This document shows positions 1-7,150 of a stretch of 8,434 nt of DNA, in pieces (positions within the stretch are counted from its first letter, which is position 1; the number at the start of each line of letters is the position of its first letter). This stretch comes from Pirellulaceae bacterium (GTDB lineage Bacteria; Planctomycetota; Planctomycetia; Pirellulales; Pirellulaceae): the NCBI GenBank assembly GCA_020846515.1, contig JADLDX010000941.1:1-8434 (forward strand). The letters run 5' to 3'. The notes under the pieces are model-generated. The model made no database searches, was not told where the DNA came from, and saw nothing but the letters and a program-made list of their open reading frames with translations. Both the position numbers and the translations under genes were made by a program.

Positions 1-1277
1 GCGGCCATGGTGGCTGAGTTTTCGGGTGTGTTCGGTGAGTCGGTTGGCACTACGGCTTTGGGGCTGGCCGCAGTCACGGCTATTGGAGTGGGGCGCTCCG
101 CCAGCAGTGTGTTCTCACCATCAACAGCGTCAGGGCTGTCGCCTGAACGCAGTGCTTGGTTTGTATCCTCTTGGGCTCGAATTACCTCAGTTGTCGTCGG
201 CGCTGCCGACACTGTCTTGAACTCTGCACCGACTGTCTCTACACGCTCAACTCCCGCGCTCACCGCATCCATCAGCCGGGACGCTCGAGCGTCCGGTTGC
301 CGGGCAACTGGGGCCACTATCGGCGCCACAATTGTCGTTGCGGAATTCGTCGCGGTATTTGTCGCAGGTGGGACCGTGGGTGATTGGGGGCCAGCGCTTT
401 TGCGGTCAAACAGACTGCTCAGCAGCCGAACCAATTCACTTTCGTCTACATTACCTTCCGTGCCGCTGGTCTCGATGACCGCCAGCAGTTCACGCACCTT
501 ATCGATCATCTTGAACAGCCCGCCGCCAATCTCGGTATCCCAACCGAACTGACCAGAGCGAACACTGCCAAGTAGATTTTCGGCAACATGAGTCAGCCGC
601 TCCAGCTTGGTGTAACCCAAAAAGCCGGCTGTCCCTTTTATGGTATGGATCGAACGGAATGCGCCGTTGATAACGCTTGGGCTACCAAGTTGCCGCTCCA
701 GCGTCATCAAATCGCGTTCCAATTGCTCCAAATTATCGTAGCTCTCAATTAAGAACTCGCGCAGCGCTTCGCCCGAGATTTCACTTGGTTGGTCTACGCC
801 TTCGGTCGGTGGCGTAGTGTCTGACGTGGTATCTGGTGTAGTGCCTGGCCCGGTGACCGCCGCCGCGACATTAGGACTGGGCGTCGAGGCGGTTCCGTTG
901 AGAATTTGCTCCAAGGCTGACATATACTCGGATACGTCTTGTTCGTTGGACGTGTCGATGGCATCCATCAGGCACTTGAGTTTGTCCGTGGCCTTCAACA
1001 GCGTATTAATGACTTCCGATGTCGGACGCAGTTCGCGATTGCGGAGTTTGTTCAGTACTTCTTCTTCGCGATGCGCCAGGCCTTGAAGGGTCTCTAAACC
1101 CAAGAATCCCGCAGCGCCTTTGATCGAGTGCACCGCTCGGAACACCTTATTGACCAATGAAACGTCCATGTTTTCACCCTGCGACTCGAGAGTCAGCAGT
1201 TGATTCTCGACATCAGCCAAGTGCTCTTGCGACTCAACTACGAACTCTTTGAGTAGCTCGGCGTCATCCAAACTCAT
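1..1277 (-). CDS. cheA: CheA-like chemotaxis/signalling histidine kinase, N-terminal part (tandem Hpt domains), truncated by window edge
   Basis: The reading frame is open from the ATG at 1277-1275 to the left edge (425 codons plus two bases), and no stop was met when it was translated by hand. Residues about 1-110 form a histidine phosphotransfer (Hpt) domain, with the phospho-acceptor motif HSIKGAAGFLG at His50. Residues about 165-275 form a second Hpt domain with HTIKGTAGFLG at His211, followed by the typical segment LERLTHVAENLL. From about residue 290 to the edge the chain is a low-complexity Ala/Thr/Pro/Val linker, as found between Hpt and later domains of CheA. In the CheA family the Hpt histidine takes phosphate from the kinase domain and passes it to CheY/CheB-type receivers in the cytoplasm. 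The dimerisation, ATPase and CheW-like domains would lie beyond the window. A separate multi-Hpt protein without a kinase domain cannot be excluded. GGGG lies 9 bases before the ATG, a weak ribosome site. The gene is divergent from the HTH regulator at 1704. Confidence 0.88.
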   Translation of the reverse strand, partial: MSLDDAELLKEFVVESQEHLADVENQLLTLESQGENMDVSLVNKVFRAVHSIKGAAGFLGLETLQGLAHREEEVLNKLRNRELRPTSEVINTLLKATDKLKCLMDAIDTSNEQDVSEYMSALEQILNGTASTPSPNVAAAVTGPGTTPDTTSDTTPPTEGVDQPSEISGEALREFLIESYDNLEQLERDLMTLERQLGSPSVINGAFRSIHTIKGTAGFLGYTKLERLTHVAENLLGSVRSGQFGWDTEIGGGLFKMIDKVRELLAVIETSGTEGNVDESELVRLLSSLFDRKSAGPQSPTVPPATNTATNSATTIVAPIVAPVARQPDARASRLMDAVSAGVERVETVGAEFKTVSAAPTTTEVIRAQEDTNQALRSGDSPDAVDGENTLLAERPTPIAVTAASPKAVVPTDSPNTPENSATMA

Positions 1278-1368
1278 GCGATTTGCCCCGGCGAGAGTTT
1301 ACTTCGATTCGCGCAATCGGAACGAAAACGCGAGGATTCCGGGCGGTCGGCACCAGCGCCTGCCAAAG

Positions 1369-1401
1369 TGCAATTGAGCCGGTAAATCGAGCTGCAATTG
1401 A
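1369..1401. repeat. Direct repeat TGCAATTGA x2, 24 bp apart (possible operator)
   Basis: TGCAATTGA occurs at 1369-1377 and again at 1393-1401, giving a 24-bp period. Each copy contains the 6-bp palindrome CAATTG. The pair lies in the divergent control region, about 95-125 bp upstream of the CheA-like start. A regulator-binding site is possible, but nothing in the sequence links it to a particular protein, and short AT-rich repeats can arise by chance. Confidence 0.3.
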
Positions 1402-1420
1402 ACTAGCAAAACCAGAGTTT

Positions 1421-1441
1421 CCAAGGCTTTATCAGCCTTGG
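1421..1441. other. Perfect 8-bp inverted repeat with 5-nt loop
   Basis: CCAAGGCT (1421-1428) and AGCCTTGG (1434-1441) are exact reverse complements around the loop TTATC. No T-run follows on either strand, so it does not look like an intrinsic terminator. It could be a leader-RNA hairpin of the CheA-like transcript, read from the minus strand, or a protein-binding dyad. Confidence 0.45.
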
Positions 1442-1703
1442 CTGCCCCAAGCAGACCCTCTTTGGTCGCTCCGCGTCCCCCCGGAAACGGTGTCATGTCT
1501 CTGGGAGAAACCTAGGACGCGTTACCGACCTCGGCAAGAACTTTGCACACCTTATTCACTCTGGTGCAGCGTTCTGGCCACCTTTGGCGCAGGCACGCCA
1601 CCAGCGATCGTCGCGAATGAGCCGATAGCAAACAGCAACCACCGCCACGGACTGTCCAATTCGCCAGCTGGTGCGAGTGAAGAAGCCTTGATCGGACGTC
1701 TCG

Positions 1704-2552
1704 ATGTCTTCCGTTTACCTATCGTGCAAACAAGCTGCTAAGATCCTCAACGTCAGCCAATCGACCATTAAGCGATTGTGTGACGATGAGGCACTGAGCT
1801 CTATTCGCACACCAGGTGGACACCGGCGTATATCACTTCGTTCAGTACAAAGTTGGCAAACCGGTGCGGGCCGCGAAGTCTCCCTGGCGGTCGGAGCCAA
1901 ACGCAGCCCGGCTCTGGTGATGAATTACACAGAATGCTGCCAACAATTGCTCGAAGATCGACGCACTGATCTATCCGAAGCCATTAGCATCATTCGCCGT
2001 CGCATCAGTGTGGCCGAACTGTGTGATGATATCTTGGCCCCGGCGCTAGTTCATCTGGGATGTTTATACAACCGTGGCGAGATAGAAACCTACCAGGTCC
2101 ACGTAGCTTGCCAACGCATGCGCAGTCTCCTGTGCCAGATCTCAGAGACGCTCGAGACATCATCGACTTGCCGGCGCGCTCTGGGCGCGACTGTGATTGG
2201 CGATCCAGCCGACCTCTCCAGCCTTTTCGCCGAAGTCACCTTACGCGAATTGGGTTGGGATGCAGAATCACTGGGCGCGGGATTATCCGGCGATAGCTTG
2301 GGTAAAGCCGCCGCGCCGCGTAAGGCCGACTTGGTTTGGGTCTGCCACACACATCAATTGAACACCGAGCTAACGCTCAAGCACAATGCACAAGTCAAAT
2401 CGCATCTGCCCAGCGAATGCCGACTAGTGATCGCCGGCGGCGCACTCAAACCAGAACTGCGCCGCACACTCAATTTTGATTTCTTCGGCGATTCCTTAAC
2501 ACACCTTAGCCATTACGTGCAAAGCCAGTTCGGCACCCAGTCGGCCGCTTAA
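1704..2552 (+). CDS. MerR-like HTH regulator with degenerate cobalamin-binding-like domain (CarH/CarA-like architecture)
   Basis: The 282-residue protein begins with an excisionase/MerR-type helix-turn-helix at residues about 6-50. It contains AAKILNVSQSTIKRL followed by RTPGGHRRI, the classic recognition and wing signature. Residues about 75-145 resemble the helical cap that precedes B12-binding domains (LGCLYNRGEIETYQVH). Residues about 160-277 resemble a Rossmann-type B12-binding fold, with a GD motif, GWDAESLG and an AGG loop. CarH-type proteins use this layout as light- and AdoCbl-dependent repressors. Here the residues normally bound to cobalamin are altered: the cap Trp position is occupied by Leu-Tyr, the Glu-His pair reads Val132-His133, and DxHxxG reads D167-P-A169-D-L-S, so the axial histidine is missing. 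It may sense another ligand or none. The ATG at 1704 is chosen because it directly precedes the HTH, with GGA 9 bases upstream. The partner genes it controls are not evident; the CheA-like gene is divergent. Confidence 0.85.
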   Translation: MSSVYLSCKQAAKILNVSQSTIKRLCDDEALSSIRTPGGHRRISLRSVQSWQTGAGREVSLAVGAKRSPALVMNYTECCQQLLEDRRTDLSEAISIIRRRISVAELCDDILAPALVHLGCLYNRGEIETYQVHVACQRMRSLLCQISETLETSSTCRRALGATVIGDPADLSSLFAEVTLRELGWDAESLGAGLSGDSLGKAAAPRKADLVWVCHTHQLNTELTLKHNAQVKSHLPSECRLVIAGGALKPELRRTLNFDFFGDSLTHLSHYVQSQFGTQSAA

Positions 2553-2571
2553 GCCTGGCTTAGGCCAGCTT
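2551..2571 (+). terminator. Hairpin at the stop codon of the HTH regulator, weak terminator candidate
   Basis: CTGGC (2555-2559) pairs with GCCAG (2564-2568) around TTAG. The stem is extended by AAG/CTT across one bulged C. It starts inside the TAA stop codon. There is no run of T after it, so intrinsic termination is uncertain. Confidence 0.3.
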
Positions 2572-2621
2572 AGTTGGACAGCGCCAATTTGAATCAGCCG
2601 CTGGGCGTTAGCGACTATTTC

Positions 2622-2637
2622 GGCTAAAAATCTAGCC
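2622..2637. promoter_or_regulatory. Distal operator-like dyad, candidate BlaI-type site 1
   Basis: GGCTAAAAATCTAGCC is a dyad with perfect arms GGCTA/TAGCC; with flanking bases CGGCTA/TAGCCG pair over 2621-2638. It shares 13 of 16 positions with the second dyad at 2664-2679. The centres are 42 bp apart, four turns of B-DNA, so both sites would face the same side of the helix. It sits 95 bp upstream of the blaI-like start. BlaI/MecI proteins bind such dyads as dimers, and assigning it to this repressor is inference from position. Confidence 0.6.
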
Positions 2638-2643
2638 GCCACC

Positions 2644-2672
2644 TTGTTGACCGATCGCGCATAGGCTAATAT
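2644..2672 (+). promoter_or_regulatory. Possible promoter of the blaI-M56 operon
   Basis: TAATAT at 2667-2672 is a good -10 box. With 17-bp spacing the -35 would be TTGTTG at 2644-2649 (matches only TTG of the consensus). The better-looking TTGACC at 2647-2652 leaves only 14 bp. The -10 lies inside the second dyad (2664-2679), so a bound repressor would block it. Transcription would then start near 2680, leaving a leader of about 50 bases. Confidence 0.4.
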
Positions 2673-2679
2673 TTTAGCC
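2664..2679. promoter_or_regulatory. Proximal operator-like dyad, candidate BlaI-type site 2
   Basis: GGCTAATATTTTAGCC has perfect 6-bp arms GGCTAA/TTAGCC around TATT. It overlaps the proposed -10 box TAATAT and lies 53 bp before the ATG of the blaI-like gene. Its near identity to the dyad at 2622-2637 and the in-phase spacing support a paired operator for autorepression, the usual arrangement in BlaI/MecI systems. The half-site GGCTA differs from the TACA-type half-sites described for BlaI, MecI and CopY. Confidence 0.62.
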
Positions 2680-2732
2680 GATATGAGCATTGACACGGAT
2701 AGCTGCAGCTACTCATTTGAAACGGGGTCCGT

Positions 2733-3122
2733 ATGACTTTAGACCACCCCTTAAGCGCTAGAGAGCGCGAGATCCTCAATATCGTGTATCGGCTTGGCGA
2801 TGCTACGGCAACTGAGGTCATTGCAGCAATGAAGGATCCGCCATCGCGAAGCGCGGTGAGGACGTTCCTCAAAATCCTAGAGGACAAAGGGCATCTACGG
2901 CACAAGCAAGTCGGTAGGGAATTCGTGTTTTCCGCTACGAGGTCCCGTGACAAAGTTGGTCGAAGCGCAATTGTGCATGTTCTGGAAACATTTTTCGGAG
3001 GCTCCCTATCTGATGCAGTTGCTTCCTATTTGGCTAAGCCCCAGGCCAATGTGGATGAAGCGGAACTCAAAAAGCTTCAAAGGTTGATTGACATCGCTCG
3101 GAAAGGAGAACGAAAGTCATGA
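2733..3122 (+). CDS. blaI: BlaI/MecI/CopY-family transcriptional repressor
   Basis: The 129-residue protein has the usual length of this family. Residues about 7-70 form the winged helix: LSAREREILNIVYRLGDATA opens helix 1, SRSAVRTFLKILEDKGHL is the recognition-helix region with the TxLxxLxxKG-like pattern, and VGREFVFSA is the wing. Residues about 73-129 form the C-terminal dimerisation region, in which homologues are cleaved when the sensor protease is activated. It should be a cytoplasmic dimer that binds dyad operators and represses its own operon; the two dyads at 2622-2679 are the obvious candidates. The start has GGGG 5 bases upstream, a weak ribosome site. Its stop overlaps the start of the M56 gene (ATGA at 3119-3122), so translation is probably coupled, matching the blaI-blaR1 and mecI-mecR1 pairing. 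Symbol given by family, not by proven function. Confidence 0.9.
   Translation: MTLDHPLSAREREILNIVYRLGDATATEVIAAMKDPPSRSAVRTFLKILEDKGHLRHKQVGREFVFSATRSRDKVGRSAIVHVLETFFGGSLSDAVASYLAKPQANVDEAELKKLQRLIDIARKGERKS
3104..3109 (+). promoter_or_regulatory. Ribosome binding site of the M56 gene
   Basis: AGGAGA lies 9 bases before the ATG at 3119, inside the end of the blaI-like gene. It is the clearest Shine-Dalgarno sequence in the window and supports the 3119 start over later Met codons. With the ATGA overlap it suggests tight coupling of the two proteins. Confidence 0.7.
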
Positions 3123-6100
3123 TCGACCAGATGCTGGAGTTCGGTTGGGTAAGCAGCAGCATGATCATGTGGTCCGTCGCAGCTGCTCTTGTGATTCTAG
3201 GTACAGTGGCGTTTGATCGTCTGTTTCAAGGACAATCCGCATCGGTTCGCCACGTGCTTTGGGTTAGCGCAACTGCGGGCATTCTGACCATCCCTCTTTT
3301 TGCCATTTTGGTGCCGAGTGCTATTCGCGTCCAGAGCTCGGAAGGAATCGCCGTTGTCGAGCCGAGCGACTTTCGTGCTGAAGAAGTTTCAAATGACCGT
3401 CGCATCTCAACTCAAACTGATGGTACGGACCCTCAATTAGTCGAACAGGGCCAAGGGAGTCGAAAACGACCTGACCAACCAACGCGCGCCGCGAGTTCAA
3501 TTGGCTCGCCGGCAATCTATCAATGGACTCAGCCACAGTTCAAACCTACTGTTGGCAATCTGCTAATTGCTGTCTGGCTTGTAGGAGCAACTCTCTGCAT
3601 CTTGAGAATCGCGTTTGCTCGCCGACTGCTCACGGCCGAGTTTCACTGCCGTGGCAGCGAGGAAGGACTGTTTGCTCTTACAAATCGACTAGCAATGGAG
3701 CACGGTATAGAAGTCGTAGGCGCAAACACTGCTCCGCCCAAGCTCAGGCTGCGCGCGAAAGCAATTTCCTTGACGATAACACCGCGTGAGGTCGGGCCAT
3801 TGGTATGGGGAAGCATGCCCACTAGGCTACTGTTACCTGTTTCGCTAGCTCGATCATCGACTCAAGTACAAGCGGCTGCCATTTGCCATGAACTTGCACA
3901 TGTACTTCGCAGAGACGAATGGACTAGGCGCTTCCTCCTCATCCCACGAGTCCTCTTCTGGTTTCATCCGGCCGTTCGTTATTGCTGCAATCAGGTCCAG
4001 CTATACGCTGAGATCGCGTGCGACGACTATGTATTGGCACGAGGGCACAAGCCGACCGACTACTCCGACTTGCTGCTGAAATTCAGCAGCGTCAGATCCA
4101 CTCCTTCCATATCCTTGGTAGCGACTAGCGGCATGGCACAATCGCAGATCTCAAGGCGCATCGTATCGATTCTGAAACCCGATGCACGGCGCCAGCCAAT
4201 TTCGTGGCGAGGTGGATTTACAATTCTACTGTTGGTCGCCCTTGTCGCTGCCGGTGCCGTGGCTCTAAGGCCTACATCTCAAAAGCCGAGTACCGAAGTC
4301 AACGTCCGGCGCATTGCTGCCAATGCCACGGACGACACGAAGGGTCGCATAATTTCCTTCCCGGATGACCGTACGGTTGGGACGGTCGAGGTACGACCCG
4401 AACAAGCCATTGAAGGTGTTGATGATCTGAATCGCTCGTGGGCGCCCCTCGGCCCTGCGAAGGGAAACGTAACCGTTCCTGCCGGATATGAAGTCAAGTT
4501 ATGGGTGAGCGCAGATGGTGCTAAAAGCCTGTCCTTTCTTTCCAAGCTACCAGCAGACGCCATTTGTAGTCTGGACTTATGGAGATCGCGGTTGGAAGAC
4601 AGCCAAGTACCTTATATGGCACATTTGACGGGCTTGAAAATTCTGCGGCTTGAAGACACTCGTATCACCAGCAAAGGAATGCTGCATCTAGCTCGTTTGA
4701 CGAATTTGAAAAGCTTCACTTCTGACTCATTCATGGCAAACAACGAGCGGACACGGAAAACGGAAAAGACAACATTAACGTTCGGAGTAGACGATGAGTC
4801 CGCGACGATCTTTCTATCCATGCCGTCCCTCGTGAACGTCAGCTTTCGGGACGATCCCATCACCAGCCGCTCCTTACCGATCTTAGCCAAGCTCACGCGA
4901 CTTAAAAACCTTTCGCTGCTTGCACCTGGTATTAATGACGACAATCTTGAACAGCTGTCGCTGCTGCATTCTCTGCACACGCTTCAATTCGGGGTTTATT
5001 CCAAAGGTGCAAGCATTACTGATGCAGGCGCTCGAAAGGTTGCAACTATTACTAGTTTACGTGCGCTTGACCTTACTGGAACAAAAATAACCAAGATCGG
5101 ACTTGCCGAGATCGCCAAGCTTCCTCGACTTGAAAAGCTGACCTTGGGCGGCCTTGACATTCAACCTGCGGATCTTTCTTTGTTTAGATTCTCCAAGAGC
5201 CTCAACGAACTCGATGCAGACCGACTAGCGACAAAAAACAGCGACGACGTTACAAGAGCGCTGTCGGAAATTCGTTCTCTCCGGAAGGTGGGTCGAAACG
5301 TACCAGTGAGCCGCGAAGGCCTACGACTATTATTGACCTTGCCTGAGCTGCGTAGCCTTTCCGTTTCCGCAAATAAAAGGGACATGAACTTTGCCGGCAT
5401 CGGTAAAGAGTTAGCTAAGTGCACTCAGCTGGAAGATATTTCGCTATATCGGATTACCATAAACGACGATGACCTGCTGGAATTGGACGGCTTGAATAAG
5501 CTAAGAAGGCTCGTGCTCAGCGACACAAATATACGAGGACCAGGATTAGCCGTGTTGGCTCACATGCCTGAGCTTACGACACTTACCTTGTCGGGCGAAG
5601 GAGATTTAGACCTCTCTTATTTGCCTGAGTTACCTATGCTTAAAAGCATTGGATTCACCGTGCCGTCAGTGCCCGACGATGTGCAGTGGTACGACCACCT
5701 TAGTAACCTCGAGCATGCACATATCAACGGACTCATACGCGACCGCCACGTCGACGGCCTAATGCGATGGACTAAGTTACGAAGCTTGGGTCTTCAAGAT
5801 TCGGCGCTATCTGACTCTGCCCCAAAGCGATTGGCTGGGCTAAAAGACCTGGAGTATTTGTACTTATGCGGTGGCTTTACGTCTCGAGGATTACGAGCTT
5901 TAGATGGACTTCCCCGGCTGCAAAGCCTATGGGTCGGTTCACCCTATTTCGGGCATCCAGATGTGGCATCCCTTCAGCACTTACTAGGCTCGGTGAGCAT
6001 CAATGTGCAAGGCGGTGAAAGCGTTCTCATTCCAGGAAAGGATGGGATTCTCCGTCAGAGCAGCAAGGCTCGTATTGCCCACGACGCGCTGGAAGAGCGA

Positions 6101-6508
6101 ATAGCCCCGCCGCTTGCAATTGCAGAAACGTTTAATGGCCGGACAGAGCTGCTTAGTCTCAAGGAATACGAAGGTAAGGTCGTTTTGCTTGACTTCTGGG
6201 CTACCTGGTGTCAGCCATGCGTGAAGTCAATACCGAGATTAGAAGTGTTGAGAGCCAAGTACGCCGCTAAGGGTTTTGAGATAGTCGGCATCCACGAGAG
6301 TGCGACGAGTGACGCATTGCCAGAATTCCTCGAGAAGTCGCCAATTAGCTGGCCCATTGGAGTCGACGATGCGAATAAATCGTCTGAAGCATACAGCAAC
6401 GCTCACTTTCCGGGATACTATCTGGTCGACCGCAGTGGTCGCCTTCGCATTGCCGGTGTAGCACCCATCGACTTAGAAGCCGCAATACAATTGCTTCTTA
6501 GAGAGTGA
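3119..6508 (+). CDS. BlaR1-like M56 membrane metallopeptidase fused to leucine-rich repeats and a C-terminal TlpA-like thioredoxin domain
   Basis: This 1129-residue protein is about twice the length of BlaR1. Hydrophobic segments lie near residues 13-33, 43-66, 145-166, 272-284 and 366-384. The zinc protease motif HELAH is at 257-261, and EIACDD (Glu298) supplies the likely third ligand, as in M56 peptidases. By BlaR1 topology the protease loop is cytoplasmic and everything after about 385 is extracytoplasmic. That part has an LRR array at about 465-960, made of 24-25-residue units such as LKILRLEDTRITSKGMLHL and LRRLVLSDTNIRGPGL. It ends in a TlpA/ResA-like domain at about 995-1129 with WATWCQPC (Cys1031, Cys1034) and a proline in HFPGYYLVD (Pro1098) at the expected cis-Pro position. 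No penicillin-binding sensor domain is present. The likely role is a sensor-protease that inactivates the BlaI homologue upstream; the signal is unknown, and a redox or protein ligand is inference. The catalytic residues look intact. Confidence 0.9.
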   Translation: MIDQMLEFGWVSSSMIMWSVAAALVILGTVAFDRLFQGQSASVRHVLWVSATAGILTIPLFAILVPSAIRVQSSEGIAVVEPSDFRAEEVSNDRRISTQTDGTDPQLVEQGQGSRKRPDQPTRAASSIGSPAIYQWTQPQFKPTVGNLLIAVWLVGATLCILRIAFARRLLTAEFHCRGSEEGLFALTNRLAMEHGIEVVGANTAPPKLRLRAKAISLTITPREVGPLVWGSMPTRLLLPVSLARSSTQVQAAAICHELAHVLRRDEWTRRFLLIPRVLFWFHPAVRYCCNQVQLYAEIACDDYVLARGHKPTDYSDLLLKFSSVRSTPSISLVATSGMAQSQISRRIVSILKPDARRQPISWRGGFTILLLVALVAAGAVALRPTSQKPSTEVNVRRIAANATDDTKGRIISFPDDRTVGTVEVRPEQAIEGVDDLNRSWAPLGPAKGNVTVPAGYEVKLWVSADGAKSLSFLSKLPADAICSLDLWRSRLEDSQVPYMAHLTGLKILRLEDTRITSKGMLHLARLTNLKSFTSDSFMANNERTRKTEKTTLTFGVDDESATIFLSMPSLVNVSFRDDPITSRSLPILAKLTRLKNLSLLAPGINDDNLEQLSLLHSLHTLQFGVYSKGASITDAGARKVATITSLRALDLTGTKITKIGLAEIAKLPRLEKLTLGGLDIQPADLSLFRFSKSLNELDADRLATKNSDDVTRALSEIRSLRKVGRNVPVSREGLRLLLTLPELRSLSVSANKRDMNFAGIGKELAKCTQLEDISLYRITINDDDLLELDGLNKLRRLVLSDTNIRGPGLAVLAHMPELTTLTLSGEGDLDLSYLPELPMLKSIGFTVPSVPDDVQWYDHLSNLEHAHINGLIRDRHVDGLMRWTKLRSLGLQDSALSDSAPKRLAGLKDLEYLYLCGGFTSRGLRALDGLPRLQSLWVGSPYFGHPDVASLQHLLGSVSINVQGGESVLIPGKDGILRQSSKARIAHDALEERIAPPLAIAETFNGRTELLSLKEYEGKVVLLDFWATWCQPCVKSIPRLEVLRAKYAAKGFEIVGIHESATSDALPEFLEKSPISWPIGVDDANKSSEAYSNAHFPGYYLVDRSGRLRIAGVAPIDLEAAIQLLLRE

Positions 6509-6516
6509 ATCGCCAC

Positions 6517-6545
6517 AACTCGTGCGGCAAAAACAGAGACGAGTT
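6517..6545 (+). terminator. Long-loop hairpin after the M56 gene, weak terminator candidate
   Basis: AACTCGT (6517-6523) and ACGAGTT (6539-6545) pair perfectly around a 15-base loop, 8 bases after the M56 stop. No T-run follows. It could help end the operon transcript together with the large inverted-repeat element just downstream, but the long loop makes it weak. Confidence 0.25.
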
Positions 6546-6590
6546 CGAAGAGGGTTGGGGCCGGGGAGGTCTATGCTGTCAGTATTGTTT

Positions 6591-6760
6591 GAATAAATGG
6601 GGTCAGGTCTCATTTTCGTGACTCGGCGAGCGTCAATGCGAGTTCTCGCGAGGTCAGCTCCGGACTGGTAAAGATCAAGAGCATCTCAGATCAACTCGGG
6701 CTGGTCTGGACCTGTGCCCATCTTCTCGTTTACGGCCAGTAAATGAGACCTGACCCCGTT
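6591..6760. repeat. Inverted-repeat element copy A (REP/MITE-like)
   Basis: The element is bounded by the 17-bp perfect terminal inverted repeat GGGGTCAGGTCTCATTT (6599-6615) and its reverse complement (6741-6757). Outside this, GAATAA at 6591 and TTATTC at 6759-6764 continue the symmetry with one small offset. Inside lie a GCGAG/CTCGC hairpin (6638-6649), nested in GAGC/GCTC arms, and a 9-bp hairpin CTCGTTTAC/GTAAATGAG (6725-6747, one G-T pair). The local 3' hairpin and the terminal pairing compete for the same bases. It is about 89% identical to copy B by hand alignment. No transposase lies inside, so it is non-autonomous. Resemblance to REP elements mobilised by Y1-type (RAYT) transposases is inference. 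It lies 82 bp after the M56 stop. Confidence 0.8.
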
Positions 6761-7030
6761 ATTCATCCTTCGAAATCGCATCGGTACTTGTGGTCCGACG
6801 AGTTGGACGAACTATTGGCCAACGAGCAGAATCCGGGGGGAAGGGGCTGGAGAGGATCGCCAATCTACGAACGGTTGGTATTACATTACAGATCAACCTT
6901 TTTGAGCGCTGGCTTTCATGCCTTGTTCGACCCGACCGGTCCGTATGATCCACTAGCGCCACCCAAGTTGCAAGTCTTCGGTATGTCCATCGCATTGGCC
7001 GAGCCAGCCCTCTGTAAGCTCTCGATCAGC

Positions 7031-7058
7031 CCTCCGTCGGCCTTGTGCCGGTCGGAGG
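7031..7058. other. GC-rich hairpin
   Basis: CCTCCG (7031-7036) pairs with CGGAGG (7053-7058), and CGGC (7038-7041) pairs with GCCG (7047-7050) around the loop CTTGT. The two stems are separated by T on one side and GT on the other. It could be part of a structured RNA or of a repeat family. No T-run follows. Confidence 0.5.
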
Positions 7059-7150
7059 CACGACTGGCAGCTACCAGGCGCAGCCCACCACCCTCTGTCT
7101 TCTACGGCTTGTCGGCGAGGGAACAAGTTTCAAAAGCCATCAAACTCCGC

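Larger units (their letters stand above)
1278..1703. other. Divergent intergenic region (426 bp) without convincing genes
   Basis: This stretch separates the minus-strand CheA-like gene from the plus-strand regulator and should hold both promoters. An open frame spans 1283-1741 on the plus strand, but its translation has no recognisable domain, is rich in Arg, Pro and Ser, and runs into the regulator gene in another frame, so I do not call it a gene. No confident -35/-10 pair is visible on either strand. What stands out is a perfect 8-bp hairpin at 1421-1441, a TGCAATTGA direct repeat at 1369 and 1393, and TGCAC/GTGCA inverted arms around 1554-1576. Confidence 0.6.

Noticed and set aside
7..552. 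Plus-strand open frame of 181 codons
   Set aside because: It is antisense to the Hpt/linker region of the CheA-like gene; its Ser/Ala/Thr/Val-rich product is the shadow of the low-complexity linker.
1283..1741. Plus-strand open frame of 152 codons in the divergent region
   Set aside because: No recognisable domain; it overlaps the start of the HTH regulator in another frame and covers the region where promoters are expected.
2647..2672. TTGACC...TAATAT as the blaI operon promoter
   Set aside because: The spacer is only 14 bp; TTGTTG at 2644 with 17 bp is the more workable pairing, though weaker in sequence.
5838..5850. GGCTAAAA half-site inside the M56 gene
   Set aside because: Only a half-site with no inverted partner; expected by chance in coding sequence.
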